Of a stretch of 64,000 nt of DNA, positions 1 through 7,127 are shown in pieces. The position numbers and the translations under genes were made by a program. Origin of the DNA: Kosakonia radicincitans DSM 16656 (lineage in GTDB: Bacteria; Pseudomonadota; Gammaproteobacteria; Enterobacterales; Enterobacteriaceae); assembly GCF_000280495.2 (NCBI RefSeq), contig NZ_CP018016.1, positions 5,704,001 through 5,768,000 on the forward strand, in the 5' to 3' direction. Every line of letters begins with the position of its first letter. Positions within the stretch are counted from its first letter, which is position 1. The notes below the pieces were generated by a model. It was given only the letters and a program-made list of their open reading frames with translations, was not told the DNA's origin and did not search any database.

Positions 1-698
1 CAGCGCATACGTTGCGCTTTGAGTTGGTTAATCCACCATTCATCGTTAATCAGCCGAGACACAGCGGAAAAAGCCTGGCGGATTGTCATCTGACCTTTGC
101 GGTACTTCTTCCAAAAAAGCGGGGAGATATTGAAAGCACGAGCTGCCCCGGCAACATGACCATAAAGATGCGCCTGCGCCTCATCGGTAAAAAGTGATTC
201 TTTACCACCGTGCGCCTCCGCCCATGCATCGCTTAACTCCTCGTACATTACGAAGAAAAGCGAGGCAATACGCGCCGCGAATTTTTTCAGCTCCTTATCG
301 TTCATTCCCGGCAAGCGCGCATAAGTTTCGCTTTCCGCCAGAAATAGTAGTGACGCCTGAGTGTTCATCTCGTTGCGCTGGTTTACTCGCTCGATGCGCG
401 GCCATAAACGGCGTAAAAATGTCGATTTGAGAAAATAGAATCCGTGAACCGGGCTTTTGTTGCGCCTGATGTATTCATAGCGCGATATGAAAAGGGAGCG
501 TAAAAAATAAGGCAGGCGGTCAATCCTGGATAAAACGCCTTGCACCTGACGCAACTCGTCACGTGTAAGGGGTCTATCGCGCCCAATAGCATCACGCGGC
601 GCGTTCCATGAGTAAGCACCGGCAAACTCTTTAGTGGTGCCTTTTGCGAATGGTGGTGGCGGTGTAGGGGCGTAACGCCCCCGAACTTCAACGCCCAT
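1..698 (-). CDS. P2-type replication initiator protein A, N-terminal part (runs off window)
   Basis: This is the N-terminal 232 codons of a P2 gpA-like rolling-circle replication endonuclease, which nicks the phage origin and attaches to the 5' end. The frame stays open to the window edge, so the catalytic part (two tyrosines and the HxH motif) is not visible. The reading begins MGVEVRGRYAPTPPPP at 698 and passes through YIRRNKSPVHGFYF and FLRRLWPRIERVNQR, which match the start of P2 protein A as I remember it. Its start overlaps the stop of the upstream DUF5405-type gene by 11 bp, as in a tightly packed phage early operon. The product is likely expressed from the early promoter near Cox. Confidence 0.9.
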   Translation of the reverse strand, partial: MGVEVRGRYAPTPPPPFAKGTTKEFAGAYSWNAPRDAIGRDRPLTRDELRQVQGVLSRIDRLPYFLRSLFISRYEYIRRNKSPVHGFYFLKSTFLRRLWPRIERVNQRNEMNTQASLLFLAESETYARLPGMNDKELKKFAARIASLFFVMYEELSDAWAEAHGGKESLFTDEAQAHLYGHVAGAARAFNISPLFWKKYRKGQMTIRQAFSAVSRLINDEWWINQLKAQRMR

Positions 699-963
699 TT
701 GAACCAAAAGCCGCTAAACATTGCTGACTGAGGCGCTCAACCTGCGTACTTAGTGCCTCAAACGAGCTGGCGTCACCAGTCAAGAGATCGTGATGCACCA
801 AGCCGGAAACGAGCTGGTTTAATTTGGGGTAATAGCCGACAACATCGAGCCACTCATTACCGGCATTCTTACCTGTTTCAGCGGTCTTTTTTTCCTGCAA
901 AATAAATTGAAAGCGATCACTGGTAACGACATAACGCTCGCCAATATCGATACGAATGCTCAT
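688..963 (-). CDS. P2-like early protein, DUF5405-type
   Basis: This 91-residue protein begins MSIRIDIGERYVVTSDRFQF and ends QQCLAAFGSNGR. It resembles the small DUF5405 proteins encoded just before gene A in P2-like phages; the biochemical role is not known. Its start overlaps the stop of the zinc-finger gene by 4 bp and its end overlaps gene A by 11 bp, so it is translated within the same early operon. The family call is from memory of P2-like gene order and sequence style. Confidence 0.7.
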   Translation of the reverse strand: MSIRIDIGERYVVTSDRFQFILQEKKTAETGKNAGNEWLDVVGYYPKLNQLVSGLVHHDLLTGDASSFEALSTQVERLSQQCLAAFGSNGR

Positions 964-1184
964 GCGCGCCCCCGATAGTGTTTTGCTTTCGCCTCATGTG
1001 CTGACTGACAGTAAACACAGCGAGTAGCAGATGGATAAGCTGCACGGCGGTCAGCAGGAATCGGAGCGTCACATTCTTCACAAACCAACGCCGCAGCGCC
1101 GCAGTGTTTTACCCGCGCAGCGTTGACCTGGCGAGCCAGTGACTCGGACTGCCGTTCTTGAATGTGATCCATATAATCTGGCAT
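960..1184 (-). CDS. TraR/DksA-type C4 zinc-finger phage protein
   Basis: This 74-residue protein carries CEEC at residues 35-38 and CVYC at residues 56-59, which is a C4 zinc finger of the TraR/DksA type. An N-terminal helix (roughly residues 5-30) precedes the finger. Proteins of this kind are common in the early operon of P2-like phages between genes B and A. TraR binds the RNA polymerase secondary channel; whether this phage version does so is not shown here. It overlaps the next gene by 4 bp. Confidence 0.8.
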   Translation of the reverse strand: MPDYMDHIQERQSESLARQVNAARVKHCGAAALVCEECDAPIPADRRAAYPSATRCVYCQSAHEAKAKHYRGRA

Positions 1185-1197
1185 TGATTTGGTTCCT

Positions 1198-1485
1198 CTA
1201 TCTGTTCAGTTTTTTAAACTCACTGGCGCAATAACCAGTTAGCTCGATGGTTAATTTCGATAATTCATCAACGGTGGTGATTTGCTTATGAAAAATGGCG
1301 CGTTTCACAAGCAAACTGACCACATCCGTCAGGAGGTTTAATTCACTCGAATAAATAGCGATAATTGACTCTGTCATCGCTCCGGTTTTTTTATCGCGCT
1401 TAAGATCGGCAAGCGATAATTCACCGTTTTTCATAACCGCAATCTTTAGCCAGTTATTAAGTAATACGGAGTGCATCAGAGACAT
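1198..1485 (-). CDS. P2-like early-region protein of unknown function
   Basis: I do not recognise a family with certainty. The 95-residue protein is helical in appearance, has no cysteine cluster or signal peptide, and contains a central leucine-rich stretch (LLTDVVSLLVKRAIF, about residues 51-65). Its start ATG overlaps the stop of the upstream DUF2732-type gene by one base (TAATG), so the two are translationally coupled. By position it belongs to the variable early genes between B and A in P2-like phages. Confidence 0.7.
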   Translation of the reverse strand: MSLMHSVLLNNWLKIAVMKNGELSLADLKRDKKTGAMTESIIAIYSSELNLLTDVVSLLVKRAIFHKQITTVDELSKLTIELTGYCASEFKKLNR

Positions 1486-1709
1486 TAAAGAGACTCTCCG
1501 CGAGAAAGGCCGATATTATGAAACTTGATAGATTCCTGACTGAGTAACTCAACAATCTCAACGCGCGATAACTCAGCGCCAGCTATATGACGGATTAAGC
1601 CGTCAAGGTGAGAGGAAAAGCGCGTAGCCGCATCGGCCTGTGCTTCGGCTCTGGCCTGCTGCAACATTAATGAAAATTTACCGCACTGCTTTCCTGTTAC
1701 TGTATGCAT
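1485..1709 (-). CDS. P2-like early protein, DUF2732-type
   Basis: The start at 1709 ([14 protein letters not shown]) is preferred over an upstream in-frame codon because TGGAG lies about 7 bp upstream of it. The 74-residue product has a central helix rich in Ala and Arg and ends in an [14 protein letters not shown] segment, which resembles the DUF2732 proteins of P2-like early operons. Function unknown. It is coupled by a TAATG overlap to the next gene. Confidence 0.65.
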   Translation of the reverse strand: MHTVTGKQCGKFSLMLQQARAEAQADAATRFSSHLDGLIRHIAGAELSRVEIVELLSQESIKFHNIGLSRGESL

Positions 1710-1772
1710 GACTTTCTCCAGACAAAAAGAAGCCCCGCACAATTAAGTGCGTTAAAATTTACCGTTAATTAT

Positions 1773-2273
1773 TTAATGCAGATATTGCTCGGGTTTTACC
1801 GAGGTTAAAATTGTTGGCGCATGTTCAAATAAATTAAATAGCTCACGCAATGCGCGAAACAAGGCATCACGCCAATAACAGGAATCTTCATTAATACGCC
1901 AGTAAGGTTGATTAAATTCTTCCTCTGTTAATCCCGCATGCATAAACAATGTGCGACGCTGACTAATGGTTAATCGGCCAATATATTTAACCAGGCTAAT
2001 CCCGACCTGACGGAATTTTGAAAATGCAGAGCGTAATTCATCAATAGCAGTTATCAGACGCTCACGATCAACATCGTTCATTTCTTCAAAACGCATCGTA
2101 GCGTGACGCTGTTTTAACTGAGCGTGGAAGCAGACTGTTAAGCGCTCACGCTCCATCATCTGATTATAAAAATCACAAGAATCCTGCCAGCGAGGTGCGG
2201 CCAGATATTTGCTGACCAGACTGCGCAAACCGGCAGGCTGTGCGGACACGATACCGAGCGTCATTACAGGCAT
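1773..2273 (-). CDS. Phage replication protein B (helicase loader), P2-type
   Basis: In P2, protein B is needed for lagging-strand synthesis and interacts with host DnaB, acting as a helicase loader. The product here matches P2 B over almost its whole length: blocks such as NQMMERERLTVCFHAQLKQR, LFMHAGLTEEEFNQPYWRIN and APTILTSVKPEQYLH are what I recall for P2 B. The start at 2273 (MPVMTLG) has a GGAGG about 8 bp upstream and aligns with the P2 start; an earlier in-frame GTG is less likely. It overlaps the preceding small gene by 10 bp. The length of 166 residues is the family length. Confidence 0.92.
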   Translation of the reverse strand: MPVMTLGIVSAQPAGLRSLVSKYLAAPRWQDSCDFYNQMMERERLTVCFHAQLKQRHATMRFEEMNDVDRERLITAIDELRSAFSKFRQVGISLVKYIGRLTISQRRTLFMHAGLTEEEFNQPYWRINEDSCYWRDALFRALRELFNLFEHAPTILTSVKPEQYLH

Positions 2274-2440
2274 TTCCAGAACCTCCACGATTTCAGGAAA
2301 GCAAAAATAGCGCTTAAAGCACTCGTTTTTTTAGTGCGAATGATGATGCCCTTTCGCCCTCTGCCGTGGGTTATAGTGGAATCTATCGCCCCTGAGCTTT
2401 CATTACGCAATAACTGAGCTATGCAACGTGGTTCGTTCAT
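2264..2440 (-). CDS. Small P2-like early protein, possibly Fil (filamentation) family
   Basis: This 58-residue protein starts MNEPRCIAQLLRNESSG and carries a HGRGRKGIIIRTKKTS segment followed by a hydrophobic/aromatic C-terminus. It sits between Cox and B, where P2/186-like phages often have a Fil-type gene whose product blocks host division. The IAQLLR...HGRG pattern is similar to my memory of that family, but this is not certain. The start at 2440 is chosen over an upstream in-frame codon by the protein pattern; the ribosome site is weak. Confidence 0.45.
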   Translation of the reverse strand: MNEPRCIAQLLRNESSGAIDSTITHGRGRKGIIIRTKKTSALSAIFAFLKSWRFWKCL

Positions 2441-2442
2441 AA

Positions 2443-2715
2443 TCAAAGCCCCATCCAAAGCAGCCACGCGTCACGCTGTTCTACTGGCCTGTTGTAGAAC
2501 GCCTCACGTACAGCGCGATTAAACTCCGGGATGAAAACCCACTTTTCACCGGCGCGAGCATTCGGTTTACTCGGATCGCGCAGCTCGATAACCGGCAGCT
2601 TGTTAGCCTTCACCATTTCTGCAACAGCCGTTTTAGGTTTGCCTAATAACTCCGCAAATTTCTCGGTATGTACCGCATCCAGCGGATACTGGATCACATA
2701 ATCATTAGCTTCCAT
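2443..2715 (-). CDS. cox: Cox-like excision/early-switch protein, P2-type
   Basis: P2 Cox is both the excisionase (directionality factor) and the repressor of the C promoter that drives lytic growth. The 90-residue product contains a winged-helix-like region (FAELLGKPKTAVAEMVKANK, residues 20-39) and the RAGEKWVFIPEFN and RDAWLLWMGL segments that match the Cox pattern (P2: RAGEYWVYLPAWN, RDGWLMWLGL). The start at 2715 has GAGAGG about 9 bp upstream. It is the first gene of the leftward early operon and diverges from the C repressor gene. Confidence 0.85.
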   Translation of the reverse strand: MEANDYVIQYPLDAVHTEKFAELLGKPKTAVAEMVKANKLPVIELRDPSKPNARAGEKWVFIPEFNRAVREAFYNRPVEQRDAWLLWMGL

Positions 2716-2844
2716 CTGTGCTACCCTCTCTTGATCCAACCCTCCCAAAACCGTTTAGAGCCGTTTTGGCGGTTGGTTTTTTACGCCCCGAAAGGTTTCC
2801 CTATGGATACCTTTCGGAGGGAATATAGTCTCCAAAGGGAAACC
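2716..2844. promoter_or_regulatory. P2-type lysis/lysogeny switch region with inverted-repeat operators
   Basis: This is the divergent region between cox (minus) and the C repressor gene (plus). It holds a near-perfect 14-bp inverted repeat: GGTTTCCCTATGGA (2794-2807) and TCCAAAGGGAAACC (2831-2844), one mismatch, centred 37 bp apart. A second inverted repeat, CCGAAAGGT (2789-2796 region) and ACCTTTCGG (2809-2817), lies between them, and CCAAAAC/GTTTTGG (2745-2751/2763-2769) lies nearer cox. The placement suits C and Cox operators, by analogy with P2. Individual assignments are inferred. Confidence 0.6.
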
Positions 2845-3144
2845 ATGTCAATGACTATGGGACAAAAACTAAAAGCCATAAGAAAGGCTGAAGGTTTAAC
2901 TCAGAAAAAATTCTGTGAAATTAGCGGAATAGCGCTCAGCACATTGAAGAACTACGAGGGGGAATACAAAACACCAGGCTTGCAGGTGCTGCTACAAGTA
3001 ACAAACACACCTCAGTTTCAGAAATACACTTTATGGTTAATGACTGACAAAACTGCCCCGCAAGCTGGTCAAATAGCACCGGCTATCGCACACAATGGGC
3101 AAGAGTCAGCAACCTCGAACCCCTCAGAGAAACAGACTGGCTAA
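2845..3144 (+). CDS. C-type lysogeny repressor, P2 family
   Basis: This 99-residue HTH protein has the length of P2 C and keeps lysogeny by blocking the early promoter. Residues 5-60 form an XRE-type HTH (KLKAIRKAEGLTQKKFCEISG). The C-terminal half, with TPQFQKYTLWLMTD and the APQAGQIAPAIAHNGQ segment, matches P2 C as remembered. The start at 2845 (MSMTMGQK) follows AAAGGGA; a second ATG at 2851 is also possible. The gene is divergent from cox and followed by int, the classic P2 order. Confidence 0.88.
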   Translation: MSMTMGQKLKAIRKAEGLTQKKFCEISGIALSTLKNYEGEYKTPGLQVLLQVTNTPQFQKYTLWLMTDKTAPQAGQIAPAIAHNGQESATSNPSEKQTG

Positions 3145-3213
3145 CTATTTATAAACATTACATTTTCACTATCTGTTTTCAGGACAGTGAAAATTGCGCC
3201 GGAGGGCTTTCTT

Positions 3214-4194
3214 ATGGCAATTAAGAAGCTCGATGATGGTCGCTATGAAGTGGACATAAGGCCGCGCGGGCGCGAAGGACGTCGCATTCGCCGGAAGTTT
3301 GAAAGAAAAGCTGAAGCTATCGCATTTGAGCGCTACACGCTTGCGAACGCTTCCCAAAAGGAATGGGCAGCCCAACGGACTGACAGACGCACTCTAACCG
3401 AGCTGTTAGAGGCATGGTGGCAATACCACGGGCAGAACCACGAACACGGAAAAAAAGAGCGAGGGCATTTGCTCAAAACTATCGATGGGCTGGGAGATCT
3501 GCCAGTCAGCAGGTTAAGCAAGAAATGCCTGATGGATTACCGCTCATTGCGTTTACGGGAAGGTATCAGCGCCGCAACGATAAATCGTGACATGTACCGG
3601 CTATCGGGCATGTTTACTAAGCTGATCCAGTTAGAGGAATTTGCCGGGCAACATCCCATTCATGGTTTGCCTCCACTGGCAGAAGCTAACCCGGAAATGA
3701 CGTTTCTGGACAAGTCAGAAATTGAAAGGCTGTTAGGAGTATTGGCCGGAGATGCTTTGCTCGTTGCTCTCCTCTGCCTTAGCACTGGCGGAAGATGGAC
3801 AGAGGTAGCCACTCTAAAACCGGCGCAGATAGCCAGTTGCAGGGTTACCTTTTTAAAAACTAAAAACGGCAAAAAGCGAACCGTGCCTATCTCAGCACAG
3901 CTTGAAAAGAAAGTGAAAGAGGAAGCCAGCGGGAAGCTGTTCAAAGTTGATTATGAAAAATTTTGCGGGGTCTTACGCAACGTGAAACCTGACATTCCAC
4001 CCAATCAGGCAACACATATTTTGCGCCACACTTTCGCAAGCCATTTCATGATGAACGGGGGAAATATTATTGCCCTGCAACAGATTCTCGGGCATGCAAG
4101 CATTCAGCAGACAATGGCCTATGCGCACCTTGCTCCTGACTACCTGCAAAATGCTGTCGCATTGAATCCTCTTAACGGAGGAGTGACGGTATAA
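3214..4194 (+). CDS. int: P2-type phage integrase (tyrosine recombinase)
   Basis: This is a 326-residue tyrosine recombinase that catalyses attP x attB recombination. The N-terminus MAIKKLDDGRYEVDIRP is the P2 Int arm-binding start. The catalytic domain shows the conserved Arg in STGGRWTE, a Lys in KTKNGKKR, the HILRHTFASH box, LGHASIQQTM and the nucleophile in MAYAHLAPDY. The start at 3214 follows GGAGGG; the upstream in-frame ATG is not conserved. The gene lies next to the att site, as in P2. It looks intact. Confidence 0.95.
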   Translation: MAIKKLDDGRYEVDIRPRGREGRRIRRKFERKAEAIAFERYTLANASQKEWAAQRTDRRTLTELLEAWWQYHGQNHEHGKKERGHLLKTIDGLGDLPVSRLSKKCLMDYRSLRLREGISAATINRDMYRLSGMFTKLIQLEEFAGQHPIHGLPPLAEANPEMTFLDKSEIERLLGVLAGDALLVALLCLSTGGRWTEVATLKPAQIASCRVTFLKTKNGKKRTVPISAQLEKKVKEEASGKLFKVDYEKFCGVLRNVKPDIPPNQATHILRHTFASHFMMNGGNIIALQQILGHASIQQTMAYAHLAPDYLQNAVALNPLNGGVTV

Positions 4195-4201
4195 ATGATC
4201 T

Positions 4202-4240
4202 CTCTGAGTGTCCACATTGTGTCCACACTCAGAGGGTTTT
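4202..4240 (+). terminator. Hairpin after int with tandem TGTCCACA motifs (terminator / Int arm sites)
   Basis: A 9-bp perfect stem CTCTGAGTG (4202-4210) / CACTCAGAG (4226-4234) is followed by GGTTTT and could end int transcription. Within it are two direct copies of TGTCCACA (4209-4216 and 4220-4227). The complement TGTGGACA is similar to the arm-type sequences bound by P2 Int, so this stretch may also be an att arm. Both roles are inferred. Confidence 0.5.
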
Positions 4241-4320
4241 GAAACCGTTCCATACCGTTACAGCTTTTTCTAAGTTGCTGTTTTATTTAGAATGATGCGT
4301 AAGTAATTGATAAAAAAAAC
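4241..4320. other. Probable prophage att junction at the cpxP terminator
   Basis: Phage coding ends at 4194, and the host cpxP 3' UTR (the CpxQ sRNA and terminator) is intact from about 4312. The crossover core must therefore lie in or beside the terminator, as I recall for the P2 relative WPhi, whose attB overlaps the cpxP terminator. The second att copy is outside the window, so the exact core cannot be defined here. Confidence 0.55.
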
Positions 4321-4369
4321 CCCCACATCATGTGGGGGAAGACAGGGATGGTGTCTATGGCAAGGAAAA
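4312..4369 (-). ncRNA. cpxQ: CpxQ sRNA (3' UTR of cpxP) with intrinsic terminator
   Basis: Downstream of cpxP on the minus strand runs TTTTCCTTGCCATAGACACC, then CATCCCTGTCTT and the hairpin CCCCCACATGATGTGGGGG (4320-4338) with eight T residues. This matches E. coli CpxQ, an Hfq-binding sRNA cut from cpxP mRNA by RNase E that represses membrane-protein mRNAs under envelope stress. I see only one change, in the hairpin loop, against the E. coli sequence I remember. The hairpin is also the cpxP terminator, and it directly adjoins the prophage. Confidence 0.88.
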
Positions 4370-4379
4370 ACAGGGTTTG

Positions 4380-4874
4380 TTACCTGGTACTACTGCTACT
4401 TAACTCGGTCACCGGTGAACTTTGCTGCATTTGCGCTACGCTGCGTAACTGGTTCATCCGTTGTTGATGTTTCTGGTTCAAAACCGCTTGCTGCTCCGGC
4501 GTGAGCAGGTTGTACATCTGGTTGCGCACTCTGGCCATTTCAACCTGACGAGCTACCTGTTCCTGCGCCATTTTTTCTGCCTGAGCGCGCACAGCGTTTT
4601 CATCAAATTTTTCTGCGATGACAAGGCGATGCATTGTCTCCATTTCGCTAACATTAACAGGAGGCTGATCGTGCCGTGCCTGTCGCATGAGATCCCGCAT
4701 CTGTTGACGCTGGTGTTCCGTTAAATTAATACCGTCGAACATATGGCTCTGAACACTGCGCTGCGTGAATCCCTCAGTCGGGTGCCAGTTATCGCCTGTT
4801 TCAACATCAGCAGCACGACTAACCGTGCTTAACGCCAGCGTTGAGGCCATGACGGCAGCGGTAACGATGCGCAT
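4380..4874 (-). CDS. cpxP: Periplasmic Cpx-pathway repressor/chaperone CpxP
   Basis: CpxP is a periplasmic antiparallel-helix protein that inhibits CpxA and delivers misfolded proteins to DegP. The N-terminus [21 protein letters not shown] is a signal peptide. Two LTxxQ motifs are present: LTEHQ and LTPEQ, the family hallmark. The start at 4874 has GGAG 6 bp upstream; the ATG just before it (4877) is too close, and the longer frame to 4910 is not conserved. The predicted protein is 164 residues. Its 3' UTR gives CpxQ. It is divergent from cpxRA and activated by CpxR. Confidence 0.95.
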   Translation of the reverse strand: MRIVTAAVMASTLALSTVSRAADVETGDNWHPTEGFTQRSVQSHMFDGINLTEHQRQQMRDLMRQARHDQPPVNVSEMETMHRLVIAEKFDENAVRAQAEKMAQEQVARQVEMARVRNQMYNLLTPEQQAVLNQKHQQRMNQLRSVAQMQQSSPVTELSSSSTR

Positions 4875-4955
4875 CATTTGCTCCAGTAACCTTTTCATCT
4901 CTCGATTCAACGATAATCAGTCTACGATTCAGGCTGCAAACATGCGTCAGGGGGT

Positions 4956-4970
4956 GTAAAACAACGTAAA
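4956..4970 (+). promoter_or_regulatory. CpxR box between cpxP and cpxRA
   Basis: GTAAA-ACAAC-GTAAA is a perfect match to the CpxR consensus GTAAA-N5-GTAAA. It sits in the divergent cpxP/cpxR intergenic region, where CpxR~P activates both units. Confidence 0.85.
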
Positions 4971-5025
4971 GTCATGGATTAGCGACTCTTGATGACGTAA
5001 TTTCTGCCTCGGAGGTAGTTAAACA

Positions 5026-5724
5026 ATGAATAAAATCCTTTTAGTAGATGATGACCGAGAGCTTACTTCCTTGTTAAAGGAGCTACTCGACATGGAAGGT
5101 TTTAACGTGCTCGTTGCCCATGACGGAGAGCAGGCGCTCGACCTCCTCGACGACAGCATCGACTTGCTTTTACTTGATGTCATGATGCCGAAGAAAAACG
5201 GCATTGACACACTTAAAGAGCTACGCCAGACACACCAGACACCGGTAATTATGTTAACTGCGCGCGGCAGCGAGCTCGATCGCGTCCTTGGCCTTGAGCT
5301 GGGCGCGGATGACTATCTGCCGAAACCCTTTAACGATCGTGAACTGGTCGCACGTATTCGTGCGATCCTGCGCCGTTCCCACTGGAGCGAGCAACAACAA
5401 AGCAGCGACAACGGTTCACCCACGCTGGAAGTGGATGCCCTGAGCCTCAATCCGGGCCGCCAGGAAGCCAGTTTTGATGGGCAATCACTGGAACTTACAG
5501 GCACTGAATTCACCCTGCTCTATCTGCTGGCTCAGCATTTAGGCCAGGTGGTTTCACGTGAACATCTGAGCCAGGAAGTGCTGGGTAAACGCCTGACGCC
5601 ATTCGATCGCGCCATCGACATGCACATCTCCAACCTGCGCCGCAAATTGCCGGATCGCAAAGATGGGCATCCGTGGTTTAAAACCCTGCGTGGTCGCGGT
5701 TATCTGATGGTATCCGCTTCATGA
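5026..5724 (+). CDS. cpxR: Response regulator CpxR
   Basis: CpxR is an OmpR/PhoB-type regulator phosphorylated by CpxA that activates envelope-stress genes such as cpxP, degP and dsbA. The receiver domain (residues 1-115) has DD at 8-9, the phospho-acceptor Asp in LLLLDVMMP (about residue 51), and KPF at about 100-102. The C-terminal winged helix (about 135-230) includes TGTEFTLLYLLA and HISNLRRKL. The start has GGAGG 7-9 bp upstream. Length (232 residues) equals E. coli CpxR. It overlaps cpxA by 4 bp (ATGATAG). Confidence 0.98.
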   Translation: MNKILLVDDDRELTSLLKELLDMEGFNVLVAHDGEQALDLLDDSIDLLLLDVMMPKKNGIDTLKELRQTHQTPVIMLTARGSELDRVLGLELGADDYLPKPFNDRELVARIRAILRRSHWSEQQQSSDNGSPTLEVDALSLNPGRQEASFDGQSLELTGTEFTLLYLLAQHLGQVVSREHLSQEVLGKRLTPFDRAIDMHISNLRRKLPDRKDGHPWFKTLRGRGYLMVSAS

Positions 5725-7094
5725 TAGGAAGTTTGACCGCCCGCATCTTTGCCATTTTCTGGTTAACGCTGGCGCTGGTGCTGATGCTGGTGCTGATGGT
5801 GCCGAAGCTGGATTCCCGTCAAATGACGGAGCTTCTGGACAGCGAACAGCGCCAGGGCGTGATGATTGAACAGCATGTTGAAGCGGAGCTGGCAAATGAC
5901 CCGCCGAACGACCTGATGTGGTGGCGCAGGCTGTTTCGCGCTATCGACAAATGGGCGCCGCCGGGTCAACGCCTGCTGCTGGTCACCAGCGAAGGGCGCG
6001 TCATTGGCGCCGAACGCAACGAAATGCAGATTATCCGCAACTTTATAGGCCAGGCGGATAACTCAGACCATCCGCAGAAGAAAAAGTATGGCCGGGTTGA
6101 GATGGTAGGGCCGTTCTCCGTTCGCGACGGAGAAGATAACTATCAGCTCTATCTCATCCGTCCTGCCAGCAACTCACAATCTGACTTTATCAATTTGCTG
6201 TTTGACCGCCCGTTACTGCTGCTGATCGTCACCATGCTTATCAGTTCGCCGCTGCTGCTGTGGCTGGCGTGGAGCCTGGCGAAACCCGCGCGTAAATTGA
6301 AAAATGCGGCGGATGAGGTTGCACAGGGCAACCTGCGACAGCACCCGGAGCTGGAAGCCGGGCCGCAGGAATTCCTTGCCGCCGGGGCCAGTTTTAACCA
6401 GATGGTGACCGCGCTGGAACGCATGATGACCGCCCAGCAGCGCCTGCTGTCCGACATCTCCCATGAGTTGCGTACGCCGCTGACGCGTTTACAGCTTGGT
6501 ACTGCGCTGCTGCGTCGTCGCAGCGGTGAAAGTAAAGAACTGGAACGTATCGAAACGGAAGCTCAGCGGCTGGACAGCATGATCAACGATCTGCTGGTGA
6601 TGTCGCGCAATCAGCAGAAAAATGCGCTGGTCAGTGAAACCGTGAAAGCCAATCAGATGTGGAATGAAGTGCTGGATAACGCCGCCTTCGAAGCTGAGCA
6701 GATGGGCAAATCGTTCACGGTGAATTTCCCGCCAGGTCCGTGGCCGCTGTACGGTAACCCCAGCGCGCTGGAAAGCGCGGTGGAGAATATCGTGCGTAAC
6801 GCGCTGCGCTATTCGCACAGTAAAATCGAAGTAAGCTTTGCGGTGGATAAAGACGGCATCACCATTAACGTGGACGATGACGGCCCTGGCGTCAGTCCGG
6901 AAGATCGGGAACAGATTTTCCGCCCGTTCTACCGCACCGACGAAGCGCGCGATCGTGAATCCGGCGGCACGGGCCTCGGGCTGGCGATTGTCGAAACGGC
7001 TATTCAGCAGCATCGCGGCTGGGTGAAAGCGGACGACAGCCCGCTTGGCGGGTTACGCTTAACGCTCTGGCTACCGCTGTACAAACGCGCCTGA
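5721..7094 (+). CDS. cpxA: Sensor histidine kinase/phosphatase CpxA
   Basis: CpxA is the inner-membrane sensor of the Cpx two-component system. TM1 lies at about residues 8-28, a periplasmic domain follows, and TM2 at about 165-185 leads into a HAMP domain with LAKPARKLKNAADEVAQGN. The dimerisation/phosphoacceptor motif SDISHELRTPLTRLQ holds the conserved His (about 248). The ATPase part shows the N box (ENIVRNALRYS), DDDGPG and GTGLGLAIV. It has 457 residues, the E. coli length, and is co-transcribed with cpxR. Confidence 0.98.
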   Translation: MIGSLTARIFAIFWLTLALVLMLVLMVPKLDSRQMTELLDSEQRQGVMIEQHVEAELANDPPNDLMWWRRLFRAIDKWAPPGQRLLLVTSEGRVIGAERNEMQIIRNFIGQADNSDHPQKKKYGRVEMVGPFSVRDGEDNYQLYLIRPASNSQSDFINLLFDRPLLLLIVTMLISSPLLLWLAWSLAKPARKLKNAADEVAQGNLRQHPELEAGPQEFLAAGASFNQMVTALERMMTAQQRLLSDISHELRTPLTRLQLGTALLRRRSGESKELERIETEAQRLDSMINDLLVMSRNQQKNALVSETVKANQMWNEVLDNAAFEAEQMGKSFTVNFPPGPWPLYGNPSALESAVENIVRNALRYSHSKIEVSFAVDKDGITINVDDDGPGVSPEDREQIFRPFYRTDEARDRESGGTGLGLAIVETAIQQHRGWVKADDSPLGGLRLTLWLPLYKRA

Positions 7095-7098
7095 TAAA

Positions 7099-7127
7099 CG
7101 CCCTCTCATCGCAGAGGGCGTTTTTTT
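7099..7127 (+). terminator. Intrinsic terminator of cpxRA
   Basis: An 8-bp stem CGCCCTCT/AGAGGGCG (7099-7106/7113-7120) is followed by seven T residues, immediately after the cpxA stop codon. It touches the 3' end of the convergent yiiM. Confidence 0.9.

Noticed and set aside
12..721. Small ORFs on both strands at the left edge (12-197, 194-430, 383-721)
   Set aside because: They are in other frames of the phage replication gene A, which is open to the window edge in the true frame.
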